A stretch of 64,000 nucleotides of DNA from Shinella kummerowiae (GTDB lineage: Bacteria; Pseudomonadota; Alphaproteobacteria; Rhizobiales; Rhizobiaceae): NCBI RefSeq assembly GCF_009827055.1, contig NZ_WUMK01000005.1, positions 124,001-188,000 on the forward strand, read 5' to 3'. The position numbers were made by a program, and so were the translations under genes. The notes beneath the pieces are model-generated. The model made no database searches. It was not told the DNA's origin and saw only the letters and a list, made by a program, of their open reading frames with translations. Shown here one piece after another: positions 43,814-52,236 of this stretch (position 1 is its first letter; each line of letters opens with the position of its first letter).

Positions 43814-43823
43814 TTGTCATGAT
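43814..43823 (+). promoter_or_regulatory. Candidate EnuR box 3 (TTGTCATGAT)
   Basis: First of two direct repeats, period 23, upstream of ehuA (flanks GATTGTCATGAT and GATTGACATGAT). MocR-type regulators commonly use direct repeats. Confidence 0.65.
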
Positions 43824-43836
43824 ATTATTATTCGGA

Positions 43837-43846
43837 TTGACATGAT
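43837..43846 (+). promoter_or_regulatory. Candidate EnuR box 4 (TTGACATGAT)
   Basis: Second direct repeat, 55 bases before the ehuA ATG. TTGACA within it could double as a -35 element, which would let bound EnuR block polymerase. Confidence 0.65.
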
Positions 43847-43900
43847 TTGGATCGCCGCGCATCGTTAGGCCATCACTTGTCTCAACAGGGAGAGACATGC

Positions 43901-44686
43901 ATGGCCGCACCCATTATCCGCATCGACAACATCACCAAGCGCTACGGTCCCTTGACCGTGCTCGACGGGTTGTCGATGGAGGTGCTGCCGGGCGAAAAGC
44001 TCGCGCTCATCGGCCCTTCCGGCTCCGGCAAGACGACGATCCTGCGCATCCTGATGACGCTGGAAACGATCAGCGGCGGACATATCGAGGTCGAGGGCGA
44101 CCAGCTCTACCACATGCCGAAGAACGGCAGCCTCGTGCCAGCCGATGACCGTCATCTGCAGCGGATGCGCGAGAAGATCGGCATGGTCTTCCAGCATTTC
44201 AATCTGTTTCCGCACAAATGTGTTCTCGACAATGTCACGCTCGCGCCGATGTTGACGAAGGGCGTGGCGAAGGCCGCGGCGGAGAAGCGGGCGATGGAGC
44301 TTCTCGACATGGTGGGCCTCGCCGACAAGGCGAAGAACATGCCCGCGCAATTGTCCGGCGGACAGAAGCAGCGTGTTGCCATCGCCCGTGCCCTCGCGCT
44401 GTCGCCGAAGATCATGCTGTTCGACGAAGTCACTTCCGCGCTCGATCCCGAGCTCGTCGAAGAGGTGCTGAACGTCATGCGCAAGCTCGCCGCCGAGACC
44501 GACATGACCATGCTGCTCGTCACCCACGAGATGGGTTTTGCCCACGACTTTGCCGACCGCATTCTCTTCTTCGATCGCGGCAAGATCGTCGAGGAAGGCA
44601 AGCCGGACGAGATTTTCCGCAATCCCAGGCAGGAGCGCACGCAGACGTTCCTGCGCAAGATCATCGCGGCCGGGCACCGCGTCTGA
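43901..44686 (+). CDS. ehuA: Ectoine/hydroxyectoine ABC transporter ATPase EhuA
   Basis: Polar amino-acid type ABC ATPase of 261 residues. Walker A GPSGSGKT at 38-45, signature LSGGQ at 151-155, Walker B IMLFDE at 171-176 and the switch His in LLVTHEMGF are intact. The start at 43901 follows ACAGGGAGAG. An out-of-frame ATG at 43897 is ignored. It powers the EhuC/EhuD permease pair for import of ectoines as nutrients. Confidence 0.92.
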   Translation: MAAPIIRIDNITKRYGPLTVLDGLSMEVLPGEKLALIGPSGSGKTTILRILMTLETISGGHIEVEGDQLYHMPKNGSLVPADDRHLQRMREKIGMVFQHFNLFPHKCVLDNVTLAPMLTKGVAKAAAEKRAMELLDMVGLADKAKNMPAQLSGGQKQRVAIARALALSPKIMLFDEVTSALDPELVEEVLNVMRKLAAETDMTMLLVTHEMGFAHDFADRILFFDRGKIVEEGKPDEIFRNPRQERTQTFLRKIIAAGHRV

Positions 44687-44749
44687 AGGACATTCCTTCG
44701 GAGATATGCCCCAAGCAACAACCAAGGACAGCCAGAGGAGTTCGGAACG

Positions 44750-45601
44750 ATGAAGATCAGGACGTTATTGACCATGGCCGCCGGCGCGAGTGCGCTGATG
44801 GCAATCGCCACCGCCATGCCGGCTTCGGCCGATGACGGCAAGCTCGCAGACCTGAAGGAGCAGGGTTTTGCCCGCGTCGCCATCGCCAACGAGCCGCCGT
44901 TCACGGCGGTCGCTGCCGACGGCAAGGTTTCGGGTGCTGCTCCCGATGTCGCCCGCGAAGTCTTCAAGCGGCTGGGCGTCGCCGACATCGTCGCGTCGAT
45001 TTCGGAATATGGTGCCATGATCCCGGGCCTCCAGGCCGGCCGCCATGACGTCATCACCGCAGGCCTCTTCATGAAGCCGGAGCGCTGCGCGGCTGTCGCC
45101 TATTCCCAGCCGATCCTCTGTGATGCGGAAGCCTTCGCGCTGAAAAAGGGCAACCCGCTCAAGCTGAAGAGCTACAAGGACATCGCCGACAATCCGGATG
45201 CCAAGATCGGCGCGCCGGGCGGTGGCACGGAAGAAAAGCTGGCGCTCGAAGCCGGCGTGCCGCGCGACCGCGTCATCGTCGTTCCGGACGGCCAGAGCGG
45301 CCTGAAGATGCTGCAGGACGGTCGCATCGACGTGTATTCGCTGCCGGTGCTTTCGATCAACGATCTCGTTTCCAAGGCGAACGATCCGAATGTCGAGGTC
45401 GTGGCGCCGGTCGAAGGCGCGCCTGTTTACTGCGACGGTGCGGCCTTCAAGAAGGGCGATGAGGCGCTGCGCGACGCCTTCGACGTCGAATTGGCCAAAC
45501 TGAAGGAGTCCGGCGAGTTCGCCAAGCTCATCGAACCCTACGGCTTCTCGGCCGCGGCGGCGATGTCGACCGATCGCGATAAGCTCTGCGCGGCGCAGTA
45601 A
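44750..45601 (+). CDS. ehuB: Ectoine/hydroxyectoine-binding protein EhuB
   Basis: Periplasmic solute-binding protein of 283 residues with a signal peptide at about 1-27 (MKIRTLLTMAAGASALMAIA, then AMPASA). Cluster 3 (SBP_bac_3) motifs include VAIANEPPFTAVAADGKVSG near 45 and GLFMKPERCAAVAYSQPI near 105. The family resemblance to EhuB, not just generic amino-acid binding proteins, and its place after ehuA support specificity for ectoines. AGAGGAG precedes the ATG. A RIME-like element separates it from ehuC. Confidence 0.9.
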   Translation: MKIRTLLTMAAGASALMAIATAMPASADDGKLADLKEQGFARVAIANEPPFTAVAADGKVSGAAPDVAREVFKRLGVADIVASISEYGAMIPGLQAGRHDVITAGLFMKPERCAAVAYSQPILCDAEAFALKKGNPLKLKSYKDIADNPDAKIGAPGGGTEEKLALEAGVPRDRVIVVPDGQSGLKMLQDGRIDVYSLPVLSINDLVSKANDPNVEVVAPVEGAPVYCDGAAFKKGDEALRDAFDVELAKLKESGEFAKLIEPYGFSAAAAMSTDRDKLCAAQ

Positions 45602-45614
45602 AGCATGGTGGATT

Positions 45615-45776
45615 TGCCCCTCATCCCGCTGCCGCGACCTTCTCCCCGTAAACGGGGAGAAGGGACTGGTGGTTTGGTTTTCTCCTTCCCGATGACTTTC
45701 AGGGGGAGGAAGCCGGTTCCTGTTTCTCCTTCGCCCCACTCGCGGAGAGAAGGTGCCGGCAGGCGGATGAGGGGCA
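45615..45776. repeat. RIME-like palindromic element between ehuB and ehuC
   Basis: A 162-base element bounded by inverted ends (TGCCCCTCATCC at 45615 and GGATGAGGGGCA ending at 45776; similarity continues inward as cGCTGCCG/CGGCAGGC). It contains a perfect 11-bp hairpin CCTTCTCCCCG-TAAA-CGGGGAGAAGG at 45638-45663 and a second imperfect one near the right end. This is the pattern of rhizobial intergenic mosaic elements. It occupies most of the 209-base gap and would form a stable RNA structure inside the operon. Confidence 0.85.
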
Positions 45777-45810
45777 TGGCTCCACTGTCTTCAACGGGAT
45801 TGCACGCATC

Positions 45811-46470
45811 ATGACCGACTGGTCCGGCTATATAGGGCTGATCCTGCAAGGCGCGCTGGTGACGCTTCAGCTCACCGTCATGGGCTCGGCGCTCGCCGTC
45901 GTCATGGCGTTCCTTGCGGGGCTCGGCCGCGTCAGCCGCTTCATGGCCGTGCGGGTGCTGGCCACCACCTATATCGAATTCTTCCGCGGCACGTCGATCT
46001 TCGTCCAGCTCTTCTGGGTCTATTTCGTGTTGCCTTTTGCCGGCGTTACGCTCTCGCCGCTCCAGGCCGGTGTGCTGGCTTTGGGCCTGAATGTCGGTGC
46101 CTATGGTGCGGAGGTCGTGCGTGGTGCGGTCAAAGCGATCGGCCGCGAGCAGCGCGAGGCCTGCATTGCCCTCAACCTGACCCGCGGCCAGGCCATGCGG
46201 CATGTCATCCTGCCGCAGGCGCTGCCGCTGATGCTGCCGACCTTCTGCAACAATGCAATCGAGCTTCTGAAGGGCACGGCCGTGGTCTCGCTGATCTCTC
46301 TCACCGACATGACGTTCCAGGCGCAGGTGGTGCGTGCCCAGACCGGCAGTACGTTGATCCCCTTCGCGACGATCCTCGTGCTTTACTTCCTGATGGCGCT
46401 TGCCATCTCCACCAGCATGCGCTGGCTGGAACGGCGCGTTACCCGCGGCCTTGATGGCGTGAGGACCTGA
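45811..46470 (+). CDS. ehuC: Ectoine/hydroxyectoine permease EhuC
   Basis: Inner-membrane permease of 219 residues of the HisM/HisQ type, with about five hydrophobic segments and the EAA loop REQREACIALNLTRGQAMRHV near residue 112-132. TYIEFFRGTSIFVQLFWVYF is the conserved polar-amino-acid permease segment. The start has only a weak ribosome site and lies 34 bases past the RIME-like element, so the insertion may have altered translation. It pairs with EhuD, starting two bases later. Confidence 0.9.
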   Translation: MTDWSGYIGLILQGALVTLQLTVMGSALAVVMAFLAGLGRVSRFMAVRVLATTYIEFFRGTSIFVQLFWVYFVLPFAGVTLSPLQAGVLALGLNVGAYGAEVVRGAVKAIGREQREACIALNLTRGQAMRHVILPQALPLMLPTFCNNAIELLKGTAVVSLISLTDMTFQAQVVRAQTGSTLIPFATILVLYFLMALAISTSMRWLERRVTRGLDGVRT

Positions 46471-46472
46471 CG

Positions 46473-47135
46473 ATGGAATGGGACTGGAACTTCGTCTGGG
46501 AAATCATGCCGACCCTGCTTGCAGGGTTGAAGATCACCATTCTCGCGACCGTGCTTGGTGCTGCCGTCGCCGCTGTTGTCGGCCTCATCTTCGCGATCCT
46601 GCGCATGACGGCACCAAAGCCGATCGCAAGGGCCACCGGCTTTATCGTCGAGTTCATCCGCGGCACGCCGCTGCTGGTGCAGCTCTACTTCATCTTCTTC
46701 GTTCTGCCGGATATCGGCATCCGCCTGCCGGCGCTGATGGCCGGCGTCATCGGCCTTGGCCTGCACTACGGCACCTACGCGGCCGAAGTCTACCGCGCCG
46801 GCATCGAGAACGTGCCGCGTGGTCAATGGGAGGCCGCGAAGGCGACGAACCTCACCGGCCGGCAGACCTGGATCCATGTCATCCTGCCGCAGGCGATCCC
46901 GCCGATGATCCCGGCACTCGCCAACTATCTGATCGCCATGTTCAAGGAGACGCCGCTGCTTTCCGCCATTACGGTGCTCGAGCTGATGAACCAGGCAAAA
47001 AGCGTTGCCAACAGTAGTTACCGCTATATCGAGCCGATGACGATGGTGGGTGTCTTCTTCCTGATCATGAGCCTGATCTCCGTCGTCTTCCTGCGCTGGC
47101 TGGAAGAACGCTACGCCCGGGTGGAGGAACGCTGA
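46473..47135 (+). CDS. ehuD: Ectoine/hydroxyectoine permease EhuD
   Basis: A 220-residue permease partner of EhuC. FIVEFIRGTPLLVQLYFIFF near 50 and the EAA loop GQWEAAKATNLTGRQTWIHV near 111 are typical of this class. It ends overlapping the eutA start by one base (TGATG), linking import to degradation in one transcript. Confidence 0.92.
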   Translation: MEWDWNFVWEIMPTLLAGLKITILATVLGAAVAAVVGLIFAILRMTAPKPIARATGFIVEFIRGTPLLVQLYFIFFVLPDIGIRLPALMAGVIGLGLHYGTYAAEVYRAGIENVPRGQWEAAKATNLTGRQTWIHVILPQAIPPMIPALANYLIAMFKETPLLSAITVLELMNQAKSVANSSYRYIEPMTMVGVFFLIMSLISVVFLRWLEERYARVEER

Positions 47136-47911
47136 TGCAAACGCTTGATCTCACGCTCGCCTCTCGCGCGCCAAAACTCGATGACCGCCCCCTGGCCAAG
47201 CGCGTCGGCCTGATCATCCTTGCGACCGACCACACGACGGAAGTGGATTTCCAGCGCATGGTCGCAAGCGACCGCATCGGCGTCTATTCGACCCGCATCC
47301 CCTATGCCAATCCGGTCACGCCGGAGAACCTGCGCGCCATGCAGCCATCGCTGACGGCGGGAGCAGCACTCATTCTGCCGGACGAGCCGCTCGACGTGGT
47401 GATGTACTCCTGCACCTCCGCCTCCGTCGCCATCGGCGATGCGCAGGTGCAGGCAGCGGTGCGGGCTGCCAAGCCGACAGCGACCGTCGTCACGCCCACT
47501 GCCGCCGCGGCATCCGGCCTCAAGGCGTTCGGCGCGAGGCGTATTTCCGTGCTCACGCCTTACACGCTCGAAACCAGCCGGCCGATGGCCGACTACTTCC
47601 TGGCGCTCGGCTTCGACATCGCCCGCTTCACCTGCCTGGGCCTCACCGACGATCGTGAGATGGCCCGGATTTCCCCCAGCGACATCGTCGCCTTCGCTAA
47701 GGAAGCGATGGCGCCCGATAGCGACGCGCTCTTCATTTCGTGCACCGCCGTGCGTGCGGCCGGCGTAGCGGCCGAGATCGAAGCCGCGACCGGCAAACCG
47801 GTTGTCACCAGCAACCTGGCCACAGCCTGGGCCTGCCTGCGCCTTTGTGGTGATGAAACCGCAAGACCGGCGCTTGGCCGGCTCATGACACTCTCCTATG
47901 CGGGCCGGTAA
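47135..47911 (+). CDS. eutA: Ectoine utilisation protein EutA (Asp/Glu racemase/maleate isomerase fold)
   Basis: A 258-residue protein of the Asp/Glu racemase-like superfamily. Both catalytic cysteines are in place: Cys93 (VMYSCTSASVA) and Cys203 (LFISCTAVRAAG). EutA accompanies EutB and EutC in loci that degrade 5-hydroxyectoine, and the three are thought to convert it into ectoine or an equivalent intermediate; the exact step of EutA is not settled. One-base overlap with ehuD, 3 bases to eutB. Confidence 0.87.
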   Translation: MQTLDLTLASRAPKLDDRPLAKRVGLIILATDHTTEVDFQRMVASDRIGVYSTRIPYANPVTPENLRAMQPSLTAGAALILPDEPLDVVMYSCTSASVAIGDAQVQAAVRAAKPTATVVTPTAAAASGLKAFGARRISVLTPYTLETSRPMADYFLALGFDIARFTCLGLTDDREMARISPSDIVAFAKEAMAPDSDALFISCTAVRAAGVAAEIEAATGKPVVTSNLATAWACLRLCGDETARPALGRLMTLSYAGR

Positions 47912-47914
47912 GTC

Positions 47915-48922
47915 ATGGCACATGAAATCCATCCCGTGACCTTGGCGGATATCGAGCAAGCTTCCCGACGGATCGAGGGTCGCATCCTGCATACGCCCTT
48001 CGTCCCTTCGGCGTCGCTCACCGAGCTTTGCGGTGTACCGGTCGGCCTCAAGCTCGAACACCACCAGACGACGGGCAGCTTCAAGCTGCGCGGCGCGACG
48101 AACGCCGTGCTCTCACTTTCGCCGGACGCGCGGGCGAGGGGTGTCGTTGCCGCCTCGACGGGCAATCACGGCCGCGCGCTTGCCCATGCGGCCAAGGCGG
48201 AGGGGTCGGTCGCGACGATCTGCATGTCCCGACTGGTGCCGGACAACAAGGTGGCGGAAATCCGCAGGCTCGGCGCAACCGTGCGCATCATCGGTAGATC
48301 GCAGGACGAAGCGCAGCTCGAGGTGGAGCGTCTGGTCGCTGAAGATGGTCTTGTGATGGTGCCGCCTTTCGACAATCCAGCCGTGGTGGCGGGGCAGGGC
48401 ACATTGGGGCTGGAGATCATCGAGGCCATGCCGGAGGCAGCGGTCGTGCTTGTGCCGCTGTCCGGCGGCGGGCTGGCTGCGGGTGTCGCCGCGGCGGTGA
48501 AGGGCCGGTCGGCGAAAACGCGCGTGATCGGCCTTACCATGGAACGCGGCGCGGCGATGAAGGCCAGCCTCGATGCGGGGCGGCCGGTGCAGGTCGAAGA
48601 GGTGGCGAGCCTTGCGGATTCGCTTGGCGGCGGCATCGGCCTCGACAATGCCGTGACCTTCGGCATGTGCCGCGCGCTGCTCGATGACGTGATCCTGCTC
48701 TCCGAAGCCGAGATCGCTGCCGGTATGCGGCATGCTTATGCCGAAGAGCGTGAGGTCGTTGAAGGAGCAGGGGCGGTCGGTATCGCGGCGCTGCTCTCCG
48801 GCCGGCTCGGCAGGCTGGAGGGGCCCGTTGCCGTCATTCTATCAGGCCGCAATGTGGATATGGGCCTGCACCATCGGGTCATCAGCGGCAAGGCTGATCC
48901 GTTTGCGGAGGAAGCGGCATGA
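47915..48922 (+). CDS. eutB: EutB, threonine dehydratase-like PLP enzyme of hydroxyectoine utilisation
   Basis: A 335-residue fold-type II PLP enzyme. The PLP lysine is Lys57 in TTGSFKLRGATNAV; the glycine-rich phosphate loop is VPLSGGGLAAGVA near 188. In hydroxyectoine degradation EutB is proposed to eliminate water from the hydroxylated substrate, with EutC reducing the product. Ends overlapping the eutC ATG by four bases. A generic threonine/serine dehydratase is less likely in this setting. Confidence 0.88.
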   Translation: MAHEIHPVTLADIEQASRRIEGRILHTPFVPSASLTELCGVPVGLKLEHHQTTGSFKLRGATNAVLSLSPDARARGVVAASTGNHGRALAHAAKAEGSVATICMSRLVPDNKVAEIRRLGATVRIIGRSQDEAQLEVERLVAEDGLVMVPPFDNPAVVAGQGTLGLEIIEAMPEAAVVLVPLSGGGLAAGVAAAVKGRSAKTRVIGLTMERGAAMKASLDAGRPVQVEEVASLADSLGGGIGLDNAVTFGMCRALLDDVILLSEAEIAAGMRHAYAEEREVVEGAGAVGIAALLSGRLGRLEGPVAVILSGRNVDMGLHHRVISGKADPFAEEAA

Positions 48923-49911
48923 CGAAGATGAAGATACTCACCGAGGCGGAACTGCGCCGCATCGTTCCGCTCGATCTGGAGGCGATTTCCTGCGTGGAGG
49001 ACGCCTTCCATGCGCTTGTCACCAAGGCCGTCGTCATGCCGCCGATCCTGCGGCTCGACATGCCGGAGCAGCGTGCGGAGGTCGACGTGAAGACCGCCTA
49101 TGTGCCGGGTCTCGACGGTTTTGCCATCAAGATCAGCCCCGGCTTCTTCGACAATCCGAAGATCGGTCTGCCGAGCACCAACGGCCTCATGGTGCTGTTC
49201 TCGACCAGGACCGGCCTGGTGCAGGCCGTTCTGCTCGACAACGGTTATCTGACCGATGTGCGCACCGCCGCCGCCGGCGCCGTTGCCGCTCGATATCTGT
49301 CGCGCCCCGATGCCGCGGTCGCCGCCATTTTCGGCGCGGGCATGCAGGCCAAAATGCAACTCGAAGCCTTGAGCCTTGTCCGCCCGATCCGCGAGGCGCG
49401 CATCTGGGCTCGGGATGCGGCAAAGGCGGAGGCGGCTGCGGCGGACCTGACGTTGAAGCTTGGCTTCCCCGTGTGGGCGCAGACCGATGGCCGATCAGCG
49501 GTCGATGGTGCTGACATTGTCGTGACCACCACGCCCTCTGAGACGCCGATCCTTCAGGCGGAATGGCTGCAGCCCGGGCAACATGTCACGGCGATGGGCT
49601 CGGACGCAGAACACAAGAACGAGATCGCGCCAGCCATCATCACCGGCGCTGGCCTCTACGTCGCCGATAGCCTCAAACAGACGCGCCGCCTCGGCGAACT
49701 GCACCATGCCATAGAGGCCGGATTGGTGACGGAGGGCACGCTTTTCCCAGAACTCGGTGAGATCATCGCCGAGCGCAAACCGGGCCGCACGGCCCCCGAG
49801 CAGATCACCTTGGCGGACCTTACCGGCACGGGCATTCAGGACACGGCCATCGCAACCCTTGCTGCCGCTCGCGCCGCCGCAACGGATGCCGGCACGACCT
49901 TCGAGAGTTGA
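48919..49911 (+). CDS. eutC: EutC, ornithine cyclodeaminase/mu-crystallin-type reductase
   Basis: A 330-residue protein of the ornithine cyclodeaminase/mu-crystallin family, which contains ketimine reductases and alanine dehydrogenases. The NAD(P)-binding motif is FGAGMQAKMQLEAL near 135; VKTAYVPGLDGFAIKIS near 56 and GAVAARYLSRPDA near 116 fit the family. With EutB it is expected to convert hydroxyectoine to a form DoeA can open. The coupled ATGA overlap supports a paired reaction. Confidence 0.87.
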   Translation: MTKMKILTEAELRRIVPLDLEAISCVEDAFHALVTKAVVMPPILRLDMPEQRAEVDVKTAYVPGLDGFAIKISPGFFDNPKIGLPSTNGLMVLFSTRTGLVQAVLLDNGYLTDVRTAAAGAVAARYLSRPDAAVAAIFGAGMQAKMQLEALSLVRPIREARIWARDAAKAEAAAADLTLKLGFPVWAQTDGRSAVDGADIVVTTTPSETPILQAEWLQPGQHVTAMGSDAEHKNEIAPAIITGAGLYVADSLKQTRRLGELHHAIEAGLVTEGTLFPELGEIIAERKPGRTAPEQITLADLTGTGIQDTAIATLAAARAAATDAGTTFES

Positions 49912-49945
49912 GACCGGCTTTTTGCCGGGTACAGAGGAAACACCG

Positions 49946-51127
49946 ATGAAACAAGCGAACCTGAAGTTCTCACTTCCGGAGTATCAAACGCGCCTTGAGA
50001 AGACGCGAAAGGCCATGGAAGCCAAGGGTATCGACGTGCTGATCGCCAGCGACCCGTCGAACATGAACTGGCTGACGGGTTATGACGGCTGGTCCTTCTA
50101 TGTGCACCAGTGCGTCATCGTGCCGCCGACCGGCGAGCCGATCTGGTATGGCCGCGGGCAGGATGCCACCGGCGCGAAATTCACTGCCTATCTGAAGCAC
50201 GAAAACATCATCGGCTATCCGGACCACTATGTGCAGTCCACAGAGCGGCATCCGATGGATTATCTCGCGGCCAAACTTACCGAACGCGGCCTCGACAGGC
50301 TGACGATCGGCGTCGAGATGGACAATTACTGGTTTTCGGCCGCGGCCTTCGCCTCGTTGCAAAAACACCTGCCGAATGCCCGCTTCGTCGACGCCACGGC
50401 GCTCGTCAACTGGCAGCGTGCGGTGAAGAGCGAGACGGAAATCCGCTACATGCGCAACGCCGCGCGCATCGTCGAAACGATGCACCAGCGCATCTTCGAC
50501 ACGATCGAAGTCGGCATGCGCAAGTGCGATCTCGTCGCGGAAATCTATGACGCCGGCACGCGCGGCGTGGACGGCATCGGCGGCGACTACCCGGCGATCG
50601 TGCCGCTGCTTCCGTCTGGGGTGGAGGCGTCCGCGCCACATCTCACCTGGGACGACCGGCCGATGAAATCGGGTGAAGGCACCTTCTTCGAGATCGCCGG
50701 TTGCTACAACCGTTATCACGTGCCGCTTTCGCGAACAGTGTTCCTCGGCAAGCCGACGCAGGCGTTTCTCGATGCGGAAAAGGCGACGCTCGAAGGCATG
50801 GCGGCGGGGCTGGAAAAGGCGCGGCCCGGCAATACCTGCGAGGACATCGCGAATGCCTTCTTCGCCGTCCTCAAAAAGTACGGCATCGTCAAGGACAACC
50901 GCACGGGCTACGGCATCGGCGTGTCCTATCCGCCGGACTGGGGCGAGCGCACGATGAGCCTGCGCCCCGGTGACAGAAGCGAATTGAAGCCCGGCATGAC
51001 CTTCCATTTCATGACAGGCCTCTGGCTCGAAGACATGGGTTTTGAGACCACGGAAAGCATTCTGATCACCGACACCGGTGTCGAGTGCCTGGCCAACGTG
51101 CCGCGCAAGCTTTTCGTGAAGGATTGA
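49946..51127 (+). CDS. doeA: Ectoine hydrolase DoeA (EutD), M24 pita-bread fold
   Basis: A 393-residue creatinase-like hydrolase that opens the ectoine ring to N-acetyl-diaminobutyrates. The N-terminal domain (1-160) precedes a pita-bread catalytic domain. The positions that hold Asp/His metal ligands in M24 aminopeptidases are altered (FEIAGCYNRYHVPLSRT; TGYGIGVSYPPDWGER), fitting a metal-independent creatinase-type mechanism, while the late glutamate segment ETTESILITDTGVE remains. The ATG at 49946 follows AGAGGAAA. Confidence 0.92.
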   Translation: MKQANLKFSLPEYQTRLEKTRKAMEAKGIDVLIASDPSNMNWLTGYDGWSFYVHQCVIVPPTGEPIWYGRGQDATGAKFTAYLKHENIIGYPDHYVQSTERHPMDYLAAKLTERGLDRLTIGVEMDNYWFSAAAFASLQKHLPNARFVDATALVNWQRAVKSETEIRYMRNAARIVETMHQRIFDTIEVGMRKCDLVAEIYDAGTRGVDGIGGDYPAIVPLLPSGVEASAPHLTWDDRPMKSGEGTFFEIAGCYNRYHVPLSRTVFLGKPTQAFLDAEKATLEGMAAGLEKARPGNTCEDIANAFFAVLKKYGIVKDNRTGYGIGVSYPPDWGERTMSLRPGDRSELKPGMTFHFMTGLWLEDMGFETTESILITDTGVECLANVPRKLFVKD

Positions 51128-51130
51128 GCC

Positions 51131-52138
51131 ATGTCGGAGCATGCTCTGCGTCCCTCGCCGATAAGCCCCACGGTCGATTTTGCGGCCGAGGGCGTGCAGC
51201 ACGGCTTTCTGCGCCTGCCCTACAGCCGCGACGACTCCGCCTGGGGCTCGGTGATGATCCCGCTCACTGTCGTTAAGAACGGGGAGGGGCCGACGGCCCT
51301 TCTCACCGGCGGCAACCACGGCGATGAATATGAAGGGCCGATTGCGCTCTTCGATCTCGCCCGAACGCTGAAGGCGCAGGATGTAACGGGGCGCGTGATC
51401 ATCGTGCCGGCGATGAACTATCCGGCCTTCCTTGCCGGCACGCGCACGTCGCCGATCGACAAGGGCAACATGAACCGCAGCTTTCCGGGTGCCCCGGACG
51501 GCAGCGTCACCCAGAAGATCGCCGACTACTTCCAGCGCACGCTGCTGCCGCTTGCCGATATCGTGCTCGACTATCATTCCGGCGGCAGGACACTCGATTT
51601 CCTGCCGTTCTGCGCGGCTCATGTTCTGCCCGACGAGATGCAGGAGGCCAAAGCCTTTGAGCTCGTCCGCGCCTTCGGCGCGCCCTGGTCGATGAAGATG
51701 CTGGAGATCGACGCCGTCGGCATGTACGACACGGCGGCCGAAGACATGGGCAAGATCTTCATCACCACCGAACTCGGTGGCGGCGGCACGGCGACGGCGA
51801 AAAGCGCCGCTATCGCCAGGAGGGGTGTTGCCAATGTGCTGAAGGCAGCCGGCATCCTCAAGGGCGCGCTCGAGACGGCGCAAACGACCTGGCTCGACAT
51901 GCCGGACGGCAATTGTTTCTCCTTCGCCGAGGATGGCGGACTTATCGAACCGGTCTTCGATCTCGGCGACGACGTAAAGAGCGGCGATGTCGTTGCCCGG
52001 ATCTATCCCATCGGCCGCACCGGCGCACAGCCGCTGGAGGTGAAGGCGAAAATGGACGGCATTCTCACGGCCCGCCATTTCCCCGGTCTCGTGAAGTCCG
52101 GTGACTGCGTCAGCGTTCTGGCGGCCGTCGTCGTCTGA
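51131..52138 (+). CDS. doeB: N-acetyl-diaminobutyrate deacetylase DoeB (EutE)
   Basis: A 335-residue zinc hydrolase of the succinylglutamate desuccinylase/aspartoacylase family. Zinc ligands His63 and Glu66 are in TGGNHGDEYEG, with the third His in DYHSGGRTLDFLP; NMNRSFPG carries the conserved Arg. It removes acetate from N-alpha-acetyl-L-2,4-diaminobutyrate to give diaminobutyrate, the DoeD substrate. Starts 3 bases after doeA; last gene of the ehu-eut-doe operon. Confidence 0.92.
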   Translation: MSEHALRPSPISPTVDFAAEGVQHGFLRLPYSRDDSAWGSVMIPLTVVKNGEGPTALLTGGNHGDEYEGPIALFDLARTLKAQDVTGRVIIVPAMNYPAFLAGTRTSPIDKGNMNRSFPGAPDGSVTQKIADYFQRTLLPLADIVLDYHSGGRTLDFLPFCAAHVLPDEMQEAKAFELVRAFGAPWSMKMLEIDAVGMYDTAAEDMGKIFITTELGGGGTATAKSAAIARRGVANVLKAAGILKGALETAQTTWLDMPDGNCFSFAEDGGLIEPVFDLGDDVKSGDVVARIYPIGRTGAQPLEVKAKMDGILTARHFPGLVKSGDCVSVLAAVVV

Positions 52139-52182
52139 TACCCAGCGGCTTGCAAGGAGAGTGGGCCGCGCTCACGAAGCGC

Positions 52183-52205
52183 GCGTCGCCGGTTGTCGGC
52201 GACGC
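52183..52205 (+). terminator. Probable terminator after doeB
   Basis: GCGTCGCC-GGTTGTC-GGCGACGC gives a perfect 8-bp stem 45 bases after the doeB stop; a TCTTTTC run follows only 15 bases later, so strength is uncertain. It also lies near the end of the convergent MFS gene. Confidence 0.5.
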
Positions 52206-52236
52206 TGGGGATGTTTGCCGTCTTTTCTCCGGTTCA

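Noticed and set aside
45605..45814. 69-codon open frame between ehuB and ehuC
   Set aside because: It is a translation of the RIME-like repeat and has no ribosome site.
49970..52078. Antisense open frame of 702 codons opposite doeA and doeB
   Set aside because: Shadow of two clear enzymes with catalytic motifs; no ribosome site or family features.
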